A stretch of 64,000 bases of DNA from positions 77,183-141,182 of the forward strand of contig JAOOLD010000002.1 of the NCBI GenBank assembly GCA_028408365.1, written 5' to 3'. The position numbers and the translations under genes were made by a program. Positions 29,452-38,513 of this stretch are shown in pieces (positions within the stretch are counted from its first letter, which is position 1; the number at the start of each line of letters is the position of its first letter). This stretch comes from Bacteroidota bacterium (GTDB lineage Bacteria > Bacteroidota > Bacteroidia > Flavobacteriales > BACL11). The notes under the pieces are model-generated. The model did no database searches, had not been told where the DNA came from, and was given only the letters and a program-made list of their open reading frames with translations.

Positions 29452-30348
29452 ATGAACAAAGAACCTTCTTTATTAAAAAAAGGAGATGTTGTTTCAATCA
29501 TTTCCACTGCAAGAAAAGTAGTTCAAAAGGATATCCAAAAAAGTATTGATATCTTATCAGGCTGGGGATTGAAAGTTGTATTAGCCAAAAATATATACGA
29601 ATCTCACCATCAGTTTTCAGGTGACGATACAATTAGAAAAGATTCATTTCAAGAATTATTAGATTCCAAAGAAATTAAAGCAATCTTTTGTGCTAGAGGA
29701 GGTTATGGAACAATAAGATTGATTGATGAGCTTGATTTCCAATCATTTATTAAGCATCCAAAATGGATTATTGGATTTAGCGATATTACAATTTTGCATT
29801 CAAGCTTAAATATTATGAAATATTGTTCAATACATTCTTTTATGCCAATTAATTATGAATCAATTTCAAAAAAAAATCTTAAAAATTTATATCAAATTTT
29901 ATTTAGGGGAAAAAATAATATAGAATGCTCCCCAAATTCTTTAAACAAAACTGGATTTGTTAAATCTGAAATAGTAGGAGGTAACCTATCTATATTATAC
30001 AGTTTGCTAGGTTCAAAATCAGATATTAAAACAGATAATAAAATTCTTTTCATAGAAGATCTCGACGAATATTTATACCACGTTGACAGAATGATAATTT
30101 CACTAAAAAGAGCTGGAAAATTTAATAATGTAAAGGCAATGATAGTTGGTAGTATGACAAAAATGCATGACAACAAAATTAAATTTGGAATGAATGCTAA
30201 AGAGATAATTAAATATCACACAAGAGAATTTAACTTTCCAGTATGCTTTAATTTTCCTGCTGGACATCAAAAAAATAATAGACCTATAGTTCTTGGAAAA
30301 GTTTCAAAATTAGAAATTAACTCCAATTTAGTATGTTTGTCACAATGA
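29452..30348 (+). CDS. ldcA: LD-carboxypeptidase (peptidase S66)
   Basis: A 298-residue S66-family serine peptidase that trims the terminal D-Ala from murein tetrapeptides during wall recycling. The early KKGDVVSIIST strand is followed by CARGGYGTIRL, then GFSDITILH with the nucleophile Ser. FIEDLDEYLYHVDRM supplies the Glu and FPAGHQKNNRPI the His of the Ser-Glu-His triad. There is no signal peptide, consistent with cytoplasmic LdcA. Its stop overlaps the next start (ATGA). Confidence 0.9.
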   Translation: MNKEPSLLKKGDVVSIISTARKVVQKDIQKSIDILSGWGLKVVLAKNIYESHHQFSGDDTIRKDSFQELLDSKEIKAIFCARGGYGTIRLIDELDFQSFIKHPKWIIGFSDITILHSSLNIMKYCSIHSFMPINYESISKKNLKNLYQILFRGKNNIECSPNSLNKTGFVKSEIVGGNLSILYSLLGSKSDIKTDNKILFIEDLDEYLYHVDRMIISLKRAGKFNNVKAMIVGSMTKMHDNKIKFGMNAKEIIKYHTREFNFPVCFNFPAGHQKNNRPIVLGKVSKLEINSNLVCLSQ

Positions 30349-30659
30349 ATGATTTAGAAAAGCATTTTGATCAGTTCAGAAAAAATATTAACGAGGGTAA
30401 TTTAAGCATAAAGCCTGGATGGATTAGGCTATCATTGCATCCAACAATGTTGAATAAAGAAGTGGTGTATGTGATGAATAGTATTTCGGAACTTGCTCAG
30501 AATTTTAAAGAGTGGTCAAAAGATTATAAATATGTATCTAAAACAAATGAACTTGAGTTTATAGCTGAGAACCATTCTTGCAAGAACAAAATAGATCAGA
30601 AAGCTGGTTTGAACTATCTCTTATCTAATTTTTTAATTACTTTTTTTACTTTGAAATAA
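30345..30659 (+). pseudogene. Collapsed class V aminotransferase: N- and C-terminal ends joined in frame
   Basis: A 104-residue frame starting at ATG 30345, coupled to ldcA by ATGA. The first 14 or so residues (LEKHFDQFRKNI) resemble the N-terminus of the roughly 490-aa class V aminotransferases of Flavobacteriia. From KPGWIRLSLHPTM through ISELAQNFKEW and KDYKYVSKTNE it matches their C-terminal end. The PLP lysine and the entire catalytic core (about 380-400 residues) are missing, with no frameshift or stop, as if by one in-frame internal deletion. The match is from memory of the family, not a search. Its last 46 bases overlap gatC on the other strand. It cannot be an active aminotransferase. 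Confidence 0.65.
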
Positions 30660-30916
30660 TCCGAATCTTTTACAGGAGAGTTTCTCATTGCAGATTTTTT
30701 GCATTTATAATCAATTATTAAATCTTCTCTCAAAACATTTATTTCCGTACTAATGTGAGAAAGAGGCTCAACGTCACTGACATCAAGCTTATCAAGTACC
30801 TTAATAAAGTTTAAGATTTTTTTTAAATCTTTTTTTATTGCAAAAAAATCTCCCTCTTTAAATTCAAGTTTTGCAAGTGTGCTAAGCTGACTTATTAGTT
30901 TGTTAGATATTTTCAT
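30614..30916 (-). CDS. gatC: Asp-tRNA(Asn)/Glu-tRNA(Gln) amidotransferase subunit C
   Basis: GatC (100 aa) is the small clamp subunit of the GatCAB amidotransferase that makes Gln-tRNA(Gln) or Asn-tRNA(Asn). LISQLSTLAKLEF, the helix with ILNFIKVLDKLD, and VEPLSHISTEINVLREDL are the family features. GatA and GatB are not in this window. It overlaps the plsC stop by 14 bases and its 3' end overlaps the aminotransferase remnant by 46 bases, an unusually long convergent overlap. Confidence 0.9.
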   Translation of the reverse strand: MKISNKLISQLSTLAKLEFKEGDFFAIKKDLKKILNFIKVLDKLDVSDVEPLSHISTEINVLREDLIIDYKCKKSAMRNSPVKDSDYFKVKKVIKKLDKR

Positions 30917-31643
30917 TTACTTTTAGTTCTTGATCTATCTTATCAAAGACAAAATTATTTAATTTTTTTAAATCATTTTTGTCAAAATTTCTGATTTGTA
31001 TTGGATCAAGATATTTAATTCTAGAAATTCCGGGAGAACCTTTGAAATAAGACCACGGAAATCTTTTTTTATTGTCATATATGACAACTGGAAGTATATC
31101 AGTACCACTTTCTAATGCTATTTTAAAGGCTCCATTTTTAAATCTTCTCAATCTAACTTCTGGGTTCGGAATTCCTCCTTCAGTAAAAACACAAACACTT
31201 ATTTCCTCATTAACTACTTGCTTGGCTCTGACATAAGCATTATATGAATCTCTTAAATTCTGTCTATCAACGCTTATTGAATTTTTTTTGAAATAATATC
31301 CGAAAATTGGAAACTTAGTAATTTCTGATTTTCCAATAAAAATTAGAGGAATATTAGCTGTGGAGTAAATTAAAGCTATGTCCAAGCTAGAAACATGATT
31401 TGAACAAATAATGTATGTTTTATTTTTCTCAATTTTTTTCGATAGTTCTCCTCTAACTAAAATACCTGAGAAAAAAAGTAAACATTTCGACCATAATTTT
31501 GATATCTTAAAAATCTGTTTTTTGTTTGGTAATAAGTTCGTGAATAAGAAAAGGGCAGGTAAAAACAATATTTGAGTAAATACAAAAAACAAAAAAACCC
31601 AACTTCTCCATAAGAGTGAGAGAAGATACTTTCCAAATCTCAT
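30903..31643 (-). CDS. plsC: 1-acyl-sn-glycerol-3-phosphate acyltransferase family protein
   Basis: A 246-residue membrane acyltransferase of the PlsC family, which acylates lysophosphatidic acid in phospholipid synthesis. Hydrophobic helices occupy residues about 8-35. The catalytic HX4D motif reads NHVSSLDIAL. The second motif, usually FPEGT, is FTEGGIPNP here. Later conserved blocks are ALESGTDILPVVIY and SRIKYLDPI. A related acyl acceptor, for example an ornithine-lipid type, cannot be excluded. The ATG is four bases from a -7 element. Confidence 0.86.
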   Translation of the reverse strand: MRFGKYLLSLLWRSWVFLFFVFTQILFLPALFLFTNLLPNKKQIFKISKLWSKCLLFFSGILVRGELSKKIEKNKTYIICSNHVSSLDIALIYSTANIPLIFIGKSEITKFPIFGYYFKKNSISVDRQNLRDSYNAYVRAKQVVNEEISVCVFTEGGIPNPEVRLRRFKNGAFKIALESGTDILPVVIYDNKKRFPWSYFKGSPGISRIKYLDPIQIRNFDKNDLKKLNNFVFDKIDQELKVNENI

Positions 31644-31647
31644 AGTA

Positions 31648-31655
31648 CAAATATA
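31648..31655 (-). promoter_or_regulatory. -7 promoter element (TATATTTG), leaderless geometry, for plsC-gatC
   Basis: TATATTTG on the minus strand is followed by four bases (TACT) and the plsC ATG. It is back-to-back with the trpS -7 element ten bases away. Confidence 0.6.
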
Positions 31656-31664
31656 AAAATCTAC

Positions 31665-31672
31665 TATTTTTG
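31665..31672 (+). promoter_or_regulatory. -7 promoter element (TATTTTTG) for trpS
   Basis: TATTTTTG ends ten bases before the trpS ATG. Together with the plsC element it forms a compact divergent promoter within 39 bases. Confidence 0.55.
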
Positions 31673-31682
31673 AAGAAAGTCT

Positions 31683-32651
31683 ATGGCAAGAATTTTAACA
31701 GGTATACAAAGCACAGGAACACCACACTTAGGAAATATATTAGGTGCAATAATACCTGCTATTGAACTTTCTACCGATCCAAAAAATCAAAGTTTATTTT
31801 TCATTGCAGATTTACATTCTTTTACAACAATAAAAGACAAGCAGTTGTTAAGAAAAAATACATACAATACAGCTGCTTGCTGGCTTGCTTTTGGTTTTGA
31901 TACTGATAAAAATATTTTTTATAGGCAATCAGACGTAACCAGAGTATGTGAACTTACTTGGTATTTAAGTTGTTTTACACCATATCCAATGTTGGCAAAT
32001 TCTCATTCTTTTAAAGATAAGTCTGATAAACTTTCAGAGGTTAATACAGGACTATTTACTTATCCTGTTCTAATGGCTGCAGATATATTATTGTATGATG
32101 CGAATATTGTGCCAGTTGGAAAAGATCAAAAGCAACATCTAGAAATAACCAGAGATATTGCTAGCTCATTTAATCATAAATTTCCAAATTCTCTTACTGT
32201 ACCGCAAGAAAAAATTGATAAAAAAGTAATGATAATACCTGGAACTGATGGTCAAAAGATGAGTAAGTCATATAACAATTTTATTGATATTTTTTTACCA
32301 GAAAAAAAATTAAAGAAGCAAATTATGTCAATTAAAACTGATAGTATTTCTGTTGATGATCCGAAGAATCCAGATAATTGCACAGTTTTTAAACTGTATG
32401 AAATAATAGCTGATAAAAGTGATGTTTTGGATCTAGAGAAAAAATATAGAAAAGGTGGATATGGATATGGTCATGCAAAGAAAGACCTTTTTGAGGTTAT
32501 ACTTGAAAAGTATAAATCACAAAGAGAATTATACAATCATTATATCAACAATCAGAGTTTAATTGAGCAGAAGCTAATCAAGGGCGCTGAAAAAGCAAAT
32601 GAAATAGCTATAACAGTTATAGACAGAGTTAGAAAAAATATTGGATATTAA
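31683..32651 (+). CDS. trpS: Tryptophanyl-tRNA synthetase
   Basis: TrpRS (322 aa) charges tRNA-Trp. The N-terminal GIQSTGTPHLGNILGAI holds the HIGH-equivalent HLGN. FIADLHSFT, LMAADILLYDANIVPVGKDQKQHLE (the tryptophan pocket region) and GQKMSKSYNNFIDIF (KMSKS) follow in normal order. The length is typical of bacterial TrpRS. It is monocistronic between divergent plsC and convergent amidohydrolase genes, with one base separating the convergent stops. Confidence 0.95.
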   Translation: MARILTGIQSTGTPHLGNILGAIIPAIELSTDPKNQSLFFIADLHSFTTIKDKQLLRKNTYNTAACWLAFGFDTDKNIFYRQSDVTRVCELTWYLSCFTPYPMLANSHSFKDKSDKLSEVNTGLFTYPVLMAADILLYDANIVPVGKDQKQHLEITRDIASSFNHKFPNSLTVPQEKIDKKVMIIPGTDGQKMSKSYNNFIDIFLPEKKLKKQIMSIKTDSISVDDPKNPDNCTVFKLYEIIADKSDVLDLEKKYRKGGYGYGHAKKDLFEVILEKYKSQRELYNHYINNQSLIEQKLIKGAEKANEIAITVIDRVRKNIGY

Positions 32652-32652
32652 T

Positions 32653-33912
32653 CTATTTAAACTTTTCATAAAGTTCAGTTTGATGGTTGGTTAGCTTAAT
32701 AGTCTCTCCTTTAATAAATGCGAGGAACAAATTGTTAGACATTATGTCTAATGCATCACCATCAGAGATAAAAAATGTCGCTTCTTTGCCAGCTTCCAAA
32801 GAGCCTAACTCATTATCAATTCCTAATATTTTTGCAGCATTCAGAGTTAGTGATTTTACTGCGATGTTATAGTCTAGACCATATGCAACAGATGTACCTG
32901 CAGTAAAAGGAAGATTTCTCGAACCCATTACTTCCATATCTCCCTCATAGCTAAAACAAAATAAAATTTCATTTTCATGCAAAAGTTTTGCTTGAGTATA
33001 TGGTTCATAAATGGATGAGCCAGCTTTACTGGGAAGCCGATGTACACGATTTAAAATTACATTTATATTATTATTTTTTATAGTTTTCTTAGCCATCAAA
33101 GCCTCTTCACCTCCAACCAAAACTATTTTTTTGATTTTTTTCTTTTTAAGTAAATCAATAGCATCAATAATTTCTGTATAGTAGTCAGCGTGTACATAAA
33201 GGGTTTTATTACCATCAAAAAGACCTTTCATACTTTCCATCTTTATATCAATTTTTTCTCCGTTGTTGTTAAAGTATGATGATGCTTTATCTAAATAATG
33301 CTCAATTTTTAGAACTTTTTGTTGGTATTCTTTATTTCTTTTACTTTCTCCAGGTTCAGCCCACCAACCACTTTTATTATATGATCTTGGCCAGTTCAAA
33401 TGAATACCATCATCAGACTTGCATACTGCATTCTCCCAATTATTTCCGTCAAGATAAAAAACAGATGATTGTCCAGAAAATAGCCCACCAATAGGAGCCA
33501 CTTGACTGACTAGAATACCATTAGTTCTAAGAGTTCCTATAATTTTAGAATCAGTGTTGTATGCAATTTTAGTTCTAACGTGAGGGTTAAATGAACCAAC
33601 TTCTCTGAAGTCATGAGTTGCACGAACAGCATCAATCTCAGTAATCCCAAGCCTAGAGTTTGGTAAAATAAATGATGGATATATAAATTTACCATGAAGT
33701 CTGATGATTGTATCAAATGCTGTCGGATCAATTTTAATTTCGGAACTATTGGCAATAAAATCAATTTTTTCACCCTCAATGCAAATAACAGAGTTTTCTA
33801 TTTTGTCACCATTTCCCACATAAGCTGTTCCTCCAATTAAAAGTGTCCTTTTTTGACTTAGTGTAATCAAAGGTAAAAATATAAGTATGGAAAAAAATAA
33901 ATTTTTATTCAT
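32653..33912 (-). CDS. Exported amidohydrolase-like protein without the metal HxH motif
   Basis: A 419-residue protein of the amidohydrolase superfamily with a signal peptide (residues 1-19, ending LITLSQ). The composite domain (GGTAYVGNGDKIENSVICIEG) and the C-terminal segment (AAKILGIDNELGSLEAGKEATFFI) are clear. After FIYPSFI, where active enzymes have the zinc-binding HxH, it has LPNSRLGITEID. I therefore expect no catalysis or a changed metal site. It overlaps the 999-aa amidohydrolase stop by eight bases and probably functions with it. Confidence 0.83.
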   Translation of the reverse strand: MNKNLFFSILIFLPLITLSQKRTLLIGGTAYVGNGDKIENSVICIEGEKIDFIANSSEIKIDPTAFDTIIRLHGKFIYPSFILPNSRLGITEIDAVRATHDFREVGSFNPHVRTKIAYNTDSKIIGTLRTNGILVSQVAPIGGLFSGQSSVFYLDGNNWENAVCKSDDGIHLNWPRSYNKSGWWAEPGESKRNKEYQQKVLKIEHYLDKASSYFNNNGEKIDIKMESMKGLFDGNKTLYVHADYYTEIIDAIDLLKKKKIKKIVLVGGEEALMAKKTIKNNNINVILNRVHRLPSKAGSSIYEPYTQAKLLHENEILFCFSYEGDMEVMGSRNLPFTAGTSVAYGLDYNIAVKSLTLNAAKILGIDNELGSLEAGKEATFFISDGDALDIMSNNLFLAFIKGETIKLTNHQTELYEKFK

Positions 33913-36904
33913 AATAGTTTATTGCTCTATGCTTACAACAATGATATAGATCCTCTTTTTCAAATTTAATTTTTTGTTTTTCTCCTCTTGAAGTAGCCAT
34001 TTTGGAAATTATTCTTGCTTTTTCTTTTTGGTCTCTGCTCATTAATTTCTCATTATAATTATGATCAAATAAAAGTCTTCCATCTACAAATGTGCTCTCA
34101 ACCTTTGCATAAATTGATAATGGCTCATCGGACCATATAACTATATCTGCATCTTTTCCAACTTTTAGACTCCCCATTTTTTTATCAAGTTGCAAAAGTT
34201 TTGCTGGATTAAGAGTTATCATCTTCCAAGCGTCTTCTTTACTTACACCGCCATATTTGATAGCTTTAGCAGCTTCATGATTTAATCTTCTTCCCATTTC
34301 TGCATCATCAGAATTTATTGCTGTGATAACTCCGGCACTGTTTAATAGTGCAGCATTGTGAGGAATAGCATCATTAACTTCAAACTTGTATGCCCACCAA
34401 TCAGAAAAAGTTGACCCTCCTGCGCCATGTTTTTTCATTTTATCGGCTACTTTGTAGCCTTCTAATATATGAGTAAAAGTATTAACAGTAAAGCCCATTG
34501 AATCTCCAACATGCATCAGCATGTTAATTTCAGATTGCACATATGAATGACATGTTATAAATCTTTTCTTATCTAATATTTCAGATAGAATATTTAGTTC
34601 TAGATCTTCTCTTGGAGGAGTGGTATTCCTTTTTTTTCTCAATGAAAGTTTGTTGTACTCTTCCCACTCCTTTTTATAGTTTTTAGCTCTAAAAAATGCG
34701 TCATAGAAAACTTGTTCAACACCCATTCTAGTTTGAGGAAATCTAAATTTATTAAATGCTCCCCAATTACTTTGCTTCACGTTTTCTCCCAAAGCAAATT
34801 TTATAAAACCCACATCTGATTTTATCTTCATCTCTTCAGCTAAGCTTCCCCATTTCATTTTAACAAGTGCAGACTGACCACCTATAGGATTTGCTGACCC
34901 GTGTAACAACTGTGCTGCTGTTACCCCACCTGCTAATTGTCTATATATATTAACATCATTTGAATTTATCACATCTCCGATACTAACCTCTGCTGTCACA
35001 GCTTGGCTACTTTCGTTTACACCTCTCGAGATAGCAATATGTGAGTGTTCATCAATAATTCCAGATGTTATATGCTTTTCTGTAGCATCAATTATTTGAA
35101 CGGAAGTAGTGTCGCTAAAAACATCTGAAAGAATAATGTTTTTACCAACAAAAACAATTTTACCATTGCTGAATGCAATATCTGCGCGATTTAAAACACC
35201 TGATTTTTCGTTTGTCCAAATTGTCCCATTTGTTAAAACTACATCATTCTTTTTTGGAAGTTTTTCAAAGCCGTAAGATACATTTGGTTTTAGTTGTTTG
35301 GGAGGAACGGTATCTATATTTGAATTATTTGTCTTTTTACTTTTGATAACTATAGATGAGTCTTTAGTGAGCACAAAATCTATTGTTGTTCCTTCTTTTG
35401 TCTGAGCTCTTCCTTCGCCTAAGCCATTATAAATCTTACATACAGCTCTGAACGAAATTTGCTTACTAAAAAAAGTAAGTTTGTTGTATTTAAGATGAGA
35501 GCTCATCCATGAAGAGTCAAGTGATGGTATCTTAATTTTCGGCTTGTCAATGTCACCATTAATTTCAACAAACAAATCCTTAAGGCTTGTTGAATTAAAT
35601 GTGTAGTATCCTCTTATATCTTCATTGTTCTTTTCTTTTATCACATTTCTTTCTCCATCAACCCAATTTTCATAAATATCTCCTTCAATAAAAATATCAT
35701 CAGAACAGATAATAAAGTTGGCTTTTTTACCTGCTTCAATGGATCCAATTAAGTGGTACTTATTAATTAATTTTGCTGGAGTTTCAGTTAATGCTTTAAG
35801 TGCATCTTCTCTCTTCAAGCCATGATTTACAGCAATACGAAGATTTTTTAAAAAATCTTTCTTGTTTTTTAAGTCCGATGATGTAATCGCAAATGGAATT
35901 TTATTTTTTGCTATTATATTTAAATTATATGGAGCTAGCTCCCATTCTTTAAGCTTTTTCAAGCTCAACCAGTCAGTATAAACAGGATTTGAAATATCAT
36001 ATGCATTTGGAAAGTTAAGTGGAATAACTAATGGAAAATTAAATTTTTTTAATTGGTCACTGACAGCAAATTCCTTACCATTTCCTTTAACAATAAAATC
36101 TATTTCAAATTCATCAGCAATTGAAAAAAGTCTATAATAATCTGTCTCATCATTTAGAATAAAAATCTTAGGCAAAAATTTATTTTGATTATAACTCTCT
36201 AGAGAAAGATTTAATTCTTTTTTGTTTGTTTGTTCGTACCATTGAGCATCCAGTAAAGTTTGTTTAAACAATGCAATGCTTCCCATAAGAGAAGTGGGAT
36301 ACCTTTGACGAGAAACTCCTTTTGAAAAAGAGTAGAATGTAGCTGCTTTATCTTCAATTATTGTTTGGTTTTGTCTTTTGTCAGAAATAATTATTAAAGT
36401 CCCGTTTCCTCTAAAAATACCATCATTTTGATGAGAAAGGACCATTCCAAATCCATTGTTTATATATTTTGTAGCATCATCTCCGTCGTATTTATATATG
36501 CTTGACGCATTTACTTCTGGCTTTATACTTTGATTCCAATGATATGGACCAGTTTTTTTACTTTCGTATTGAGGGGTATAACTAAATTCAGTTTTTGTTG
36601 GAGCTTCAATGCCAAAATCTGAAATTAGTTCAATAAAAGAGGGATAAATAAAATCTCCATTTAAATCTTTAATGATAGCATTTTTTGGTATTGTGATACT
36701 ATCTCCAACACTCAATATTTTATCATCTTGAACTAGCATCATTCCATGCTCAATAACTTTAGATGAACTTTGGTGGATTTTTGCATTAACAAATGCTATT
36801 GGAGATTTATAATTATTTTCAACTCCATTTGTTGGAAAAGTTTCTTGACATAAGCAAATTGATGTGCTTAATATAAAAATAAGAAGTGAAGAGATTTTTT
36901 TCAT
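33905..36904 (-). CDS. Large exported two-module amidohydrolase
   Basis: A 999-residue exported protein made of two amidohydrolase-like modules. The signal peptide covers residues 1-19. Module 1 (about 25-450) has the amidohydrolase ends (AFVNAKIHQSS and LIGSIEAGKKANFII) but no HxH after FIYPSFIE. Module 2 (about 560-980) has the full set: IIDEHSHIA (HxH), FITCHSYVQ, FTHILEG and INSDDAEMGRR (metal Asp), then GSLKVGKDADIVIW. An active zinc hydrolase site is thus expected only in module 2. The substrate is unknown; related exported pairs in Bacteroidota are annotated only as amidohydrolases. Confidence 0.88.
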   Translation of the reverse strand: MKKISSLLIFILSTSICLCQETFPTNGVENNYKSPIAFVNAKIHQSSSKVIEHGMMLVQDDKILSVGDSITIPKNAIIKDLNGDFIYPSFIELISDFGIEAPTKTEFSYTPQYESKKTGPYHWNQSIKPEVNASSIYKYDGDDATKYINNGFGMVLSHQNDGIFRGNGTLIIISDKRQNQTIIEDKAATFYSFSKGVSRQRYPTSLMGSIALFKQTLLDAQWYEQTNKKELNLSLESYNQNKFLPKIFILNDETDYYRLFSIADEFEIDFIVKGNGKEFAVSDQLKKFNFPLVIPLNFPNAYDISNPVYTDWLSLKKLKEWELAPYNLNIIAKNKIPFAITSSDLKNKKDFLKNLRIAVNHGLKREDALKALTETPAKLINKYHLIGSIEAGKKANFIICSDDIFIEGDIYENWVDGERNVIKEKNNEDIRGYYTFNSTSLKDLFVEINGDIDKPKIKIPSLDSSWMSSHLKYNKLTFFSKQISFRAVCKIYNGLGEGRAQTKEGTTIDFVLTKDSSIVIKSKKTNNSNIDTVPPKQLKPNVSYGFEKLPKKNDVVLTNGTIWTNEKSGVLNRADIAFSNGKIVFVGKNIILSDVFSDTTSVQIIDATEKHITSGIIDEHSHIAISRGVNESSQAVTAEVSIGDVINSNDVNIYRQLAGGVTAAQLLHGSANPIGGQSALVKMKWGSLAEEMKIKSDVGFIKFALGENVKQSNWGAFNKFRFPQTRMGVEQVFYDAFFRAKNYKKEWEEYNKLSLRKKRNTTPPREDLELNILSEILDKKRFITCHSYVQSEINMLMHVGDSMGFTVNTFTHILEGYKVADKMKKHGAGGSTFSDWWAYKFEVNDAIPHNAALLNSAGVITAINSDDAEMGRRLNHEAAKAIKYGGVSKEDAWKMITLNPAKLLQLDKKMGSLKVGKDADIVIWSDEPLSIYAKVESTFVDGRLLFDHNYNEKLMSRDQKEKARIISKMATSRGEKQKIKFEKEDLYHCCKHRAINYYE

Positions 36905-36974
36905 AAATAAACAGTTGTGAAATTACCAAATTTTTATTGTTTTTTATTTGTTTCTTTGCACTATAAAAAATAAT

Positions 36975-37340
36975 ATGAAAACACATCAAGCTAACTTACT
37001 AAACAGTATTACTTTAATAATTATGCCAATTTGGGCATTTCTAGCTTTTGAAGCAACAATAGATAAGCCTAGTCAATCACTTACTGCATTTATCCCACTA
37101 ATTTTTGGTGTGATTTTGCTTTTGTGCAATGGAGGATTAAAAAAAGAAAATAAGACAATTGCTCACATCGCTGTCTTAATTACTTTGATAGCATTACTAG
37201 GTCTTTCTATGCCTTTAAAAGCAGCAATTGCTGATGATAGAGGTGTATCTGTTATCAGAATATTATTAATGATTATTACAGGCATAATAGCTATGATTAC
37301 ATTTGTAAAAAGCTTTATACAGGCAAGAAAAAATAAGTAA
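36975..37340 (+). CDS. Small four-helix membrane protein, unknown function
   Basis: A 121-residue integral membrane protein starting at ATG 36975 (MKTHQANLL); nine further in-frame codons upstream are less likely to be used. Four hydrophobic helices are visible, around SITLIIMPIWAFLAF, LTAFIPLIFGVILLL, IAHIAVLITLIALLG and VIRILLMIITGIIAMIT. I do not recognise a named family. hflX follows after six bases, so they may share a transcript. Confidence 0.7.
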   Translation: MKTHQANLLNSITLIIMPIWAFLAFEATIDKPSQSLTAFIPLIFGVILLLCNGGLKKENKTIAHIAVLITLIALLGLSMPLKAAIADDRGVSVIRILLMIITGIIAMITFVKSFIQARKNK

Positions 37341-37346
37341 TTAAAA

Positions 37347-38513
37347 ATGACAGAGAATGCAGTTATTATTGGACTAGTCTTATCCAATGATGATACTGAT
37401 ACTGTAGACCAAAATCTGTCAGAACTTGAGTTTCTAGCAAAGACTTGTGGCGCAAATGTTGTTAAGCAATTTACTCAAAAACTTCATTCACCTAACCCAA
37501 GCACTTTTTTAGGCAAGGGAAAACTTAAGATTATCTTAGATTATGTTAATTCAAATGAGATCGATTTATTAATATTCGATGACGATTTATCAGCCACTCA
37601 GCTGAGAAATATTGAAAATTATTTTAAAATTAAAATTTTAGATCGGAGCAATTTAATTCTTGACATTTTTGCAAAGAGAGCACAAACAGCTACCGCAAAA
37701 ACACAAGTAGAACTTGCTCAATATGAGTATTTATTACCCAGGCTTACTAGAATGTGGACACATTTAGAGCGTCAGAAAGGAGGTATTGGAATGAGAGGAC
37801 CAGGAGAAACTCAAATTGAAACAGACAGAAGAATTATAAAAGATAAAATTTCTTTGCTAAAAAAAAGATTGATTAAAATTGATAAACAAAAAAATACACA
37901 GAGGAAGAGAAGAGCTAGATTAGTCAGAGTATCATTAGTTGGTTACACAAATGCTGGTAAATCAACAATAATGAATAAGTTAAGCAAGTCAGATGTTCTT
38001 GCTGAGAACATGCTATTTGCTACTCTAGATACAACAGTTAGAAAGGTTGTTGTAAAAAACCTGCCATTTTTACTTTCAGATACTGTAGGCTTTATTAGAA
38101 AACTACCTCATCAACTCATCGAATCATTTAAGTCAACATTAGATGAGGTGAAAGAATCAGACTTTCTAATACATGTTGTGGATATTTCTAATAAAAATTT
38201 TGAGGAGCATATGAACACTGTTAATCAAACCTTGGATGAACTTGGAGTAGTAGAAAAGCCTATAATGTTAATATATAACAAAGTTGATCAATACAGTTTT
38301 ATTGAAAAAGATATTGATGATTTGACACCTCTAACAAAAGACAATTTATCAATTGACGATTTAAGACAAACATGGATAAGTAAGCTAAACAAAAATGTTT
38401 TTTTTATCTCAGCTCTAAACAAAAATGACATCACAGAGCTCAGAAACTTTTTATATTCTTACATAAAGAGTATACATGCAAAGCGTTGGCCTTATGATAA
38501 TTTACTTTACTGA
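37347..38513 (+). CDS. hflX: GTPase HflX
   Basis: HflX (388 aa) is a ribosome-binding GTPase that splits stalled or stress-damaged 70S ribosomes. The N-terminal HflX domain ends with GGIGMRGPGETQIETDRR. The G1 motif is GYTNAGKST (about residues 199-207), G3 lies in DTVGFIRKLP with HQLIESFKSTLDE downstream, and G4 is NKVD. G5 is near ISALNKND. The length is typical. The 3' end overlaps the MsbA-like gene by seven bases. Confidence 0.95.
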   Translation: MTENAVIIGLVLSNDDTDTVDQNLSELEFLAKTCGANVVKQFTQKLHSPNPSTFLGKGKLKIILDYVNSNEIDLLIFDDDLSATQLRNIENYFKIKILDRSNLILDIFAKRAQTATAKTQVELAQYEYLLPRLTRMWTHLERQKGGIGMRGPGETQIETDRRIIKDKISLLKKRLIKIDKQKNTQRKRRARLVRVSLVGYTNAGKSTIMNKLSKSDVLAENMLFATLDTTVRKVVVKNLPFLLSDTVGFIRKLPHQLIESFKSTLDEVKESDFLIHVVDISNKNFEEHMNTVNQTLDELGVVEKPIMLIYNKVDQYSFIEKDIDDLTPLTKDNLSIDDLRQTWISKLNKNVFFISALNKNDITELRNFLYSYIKSIHAKRWPYDNLLY

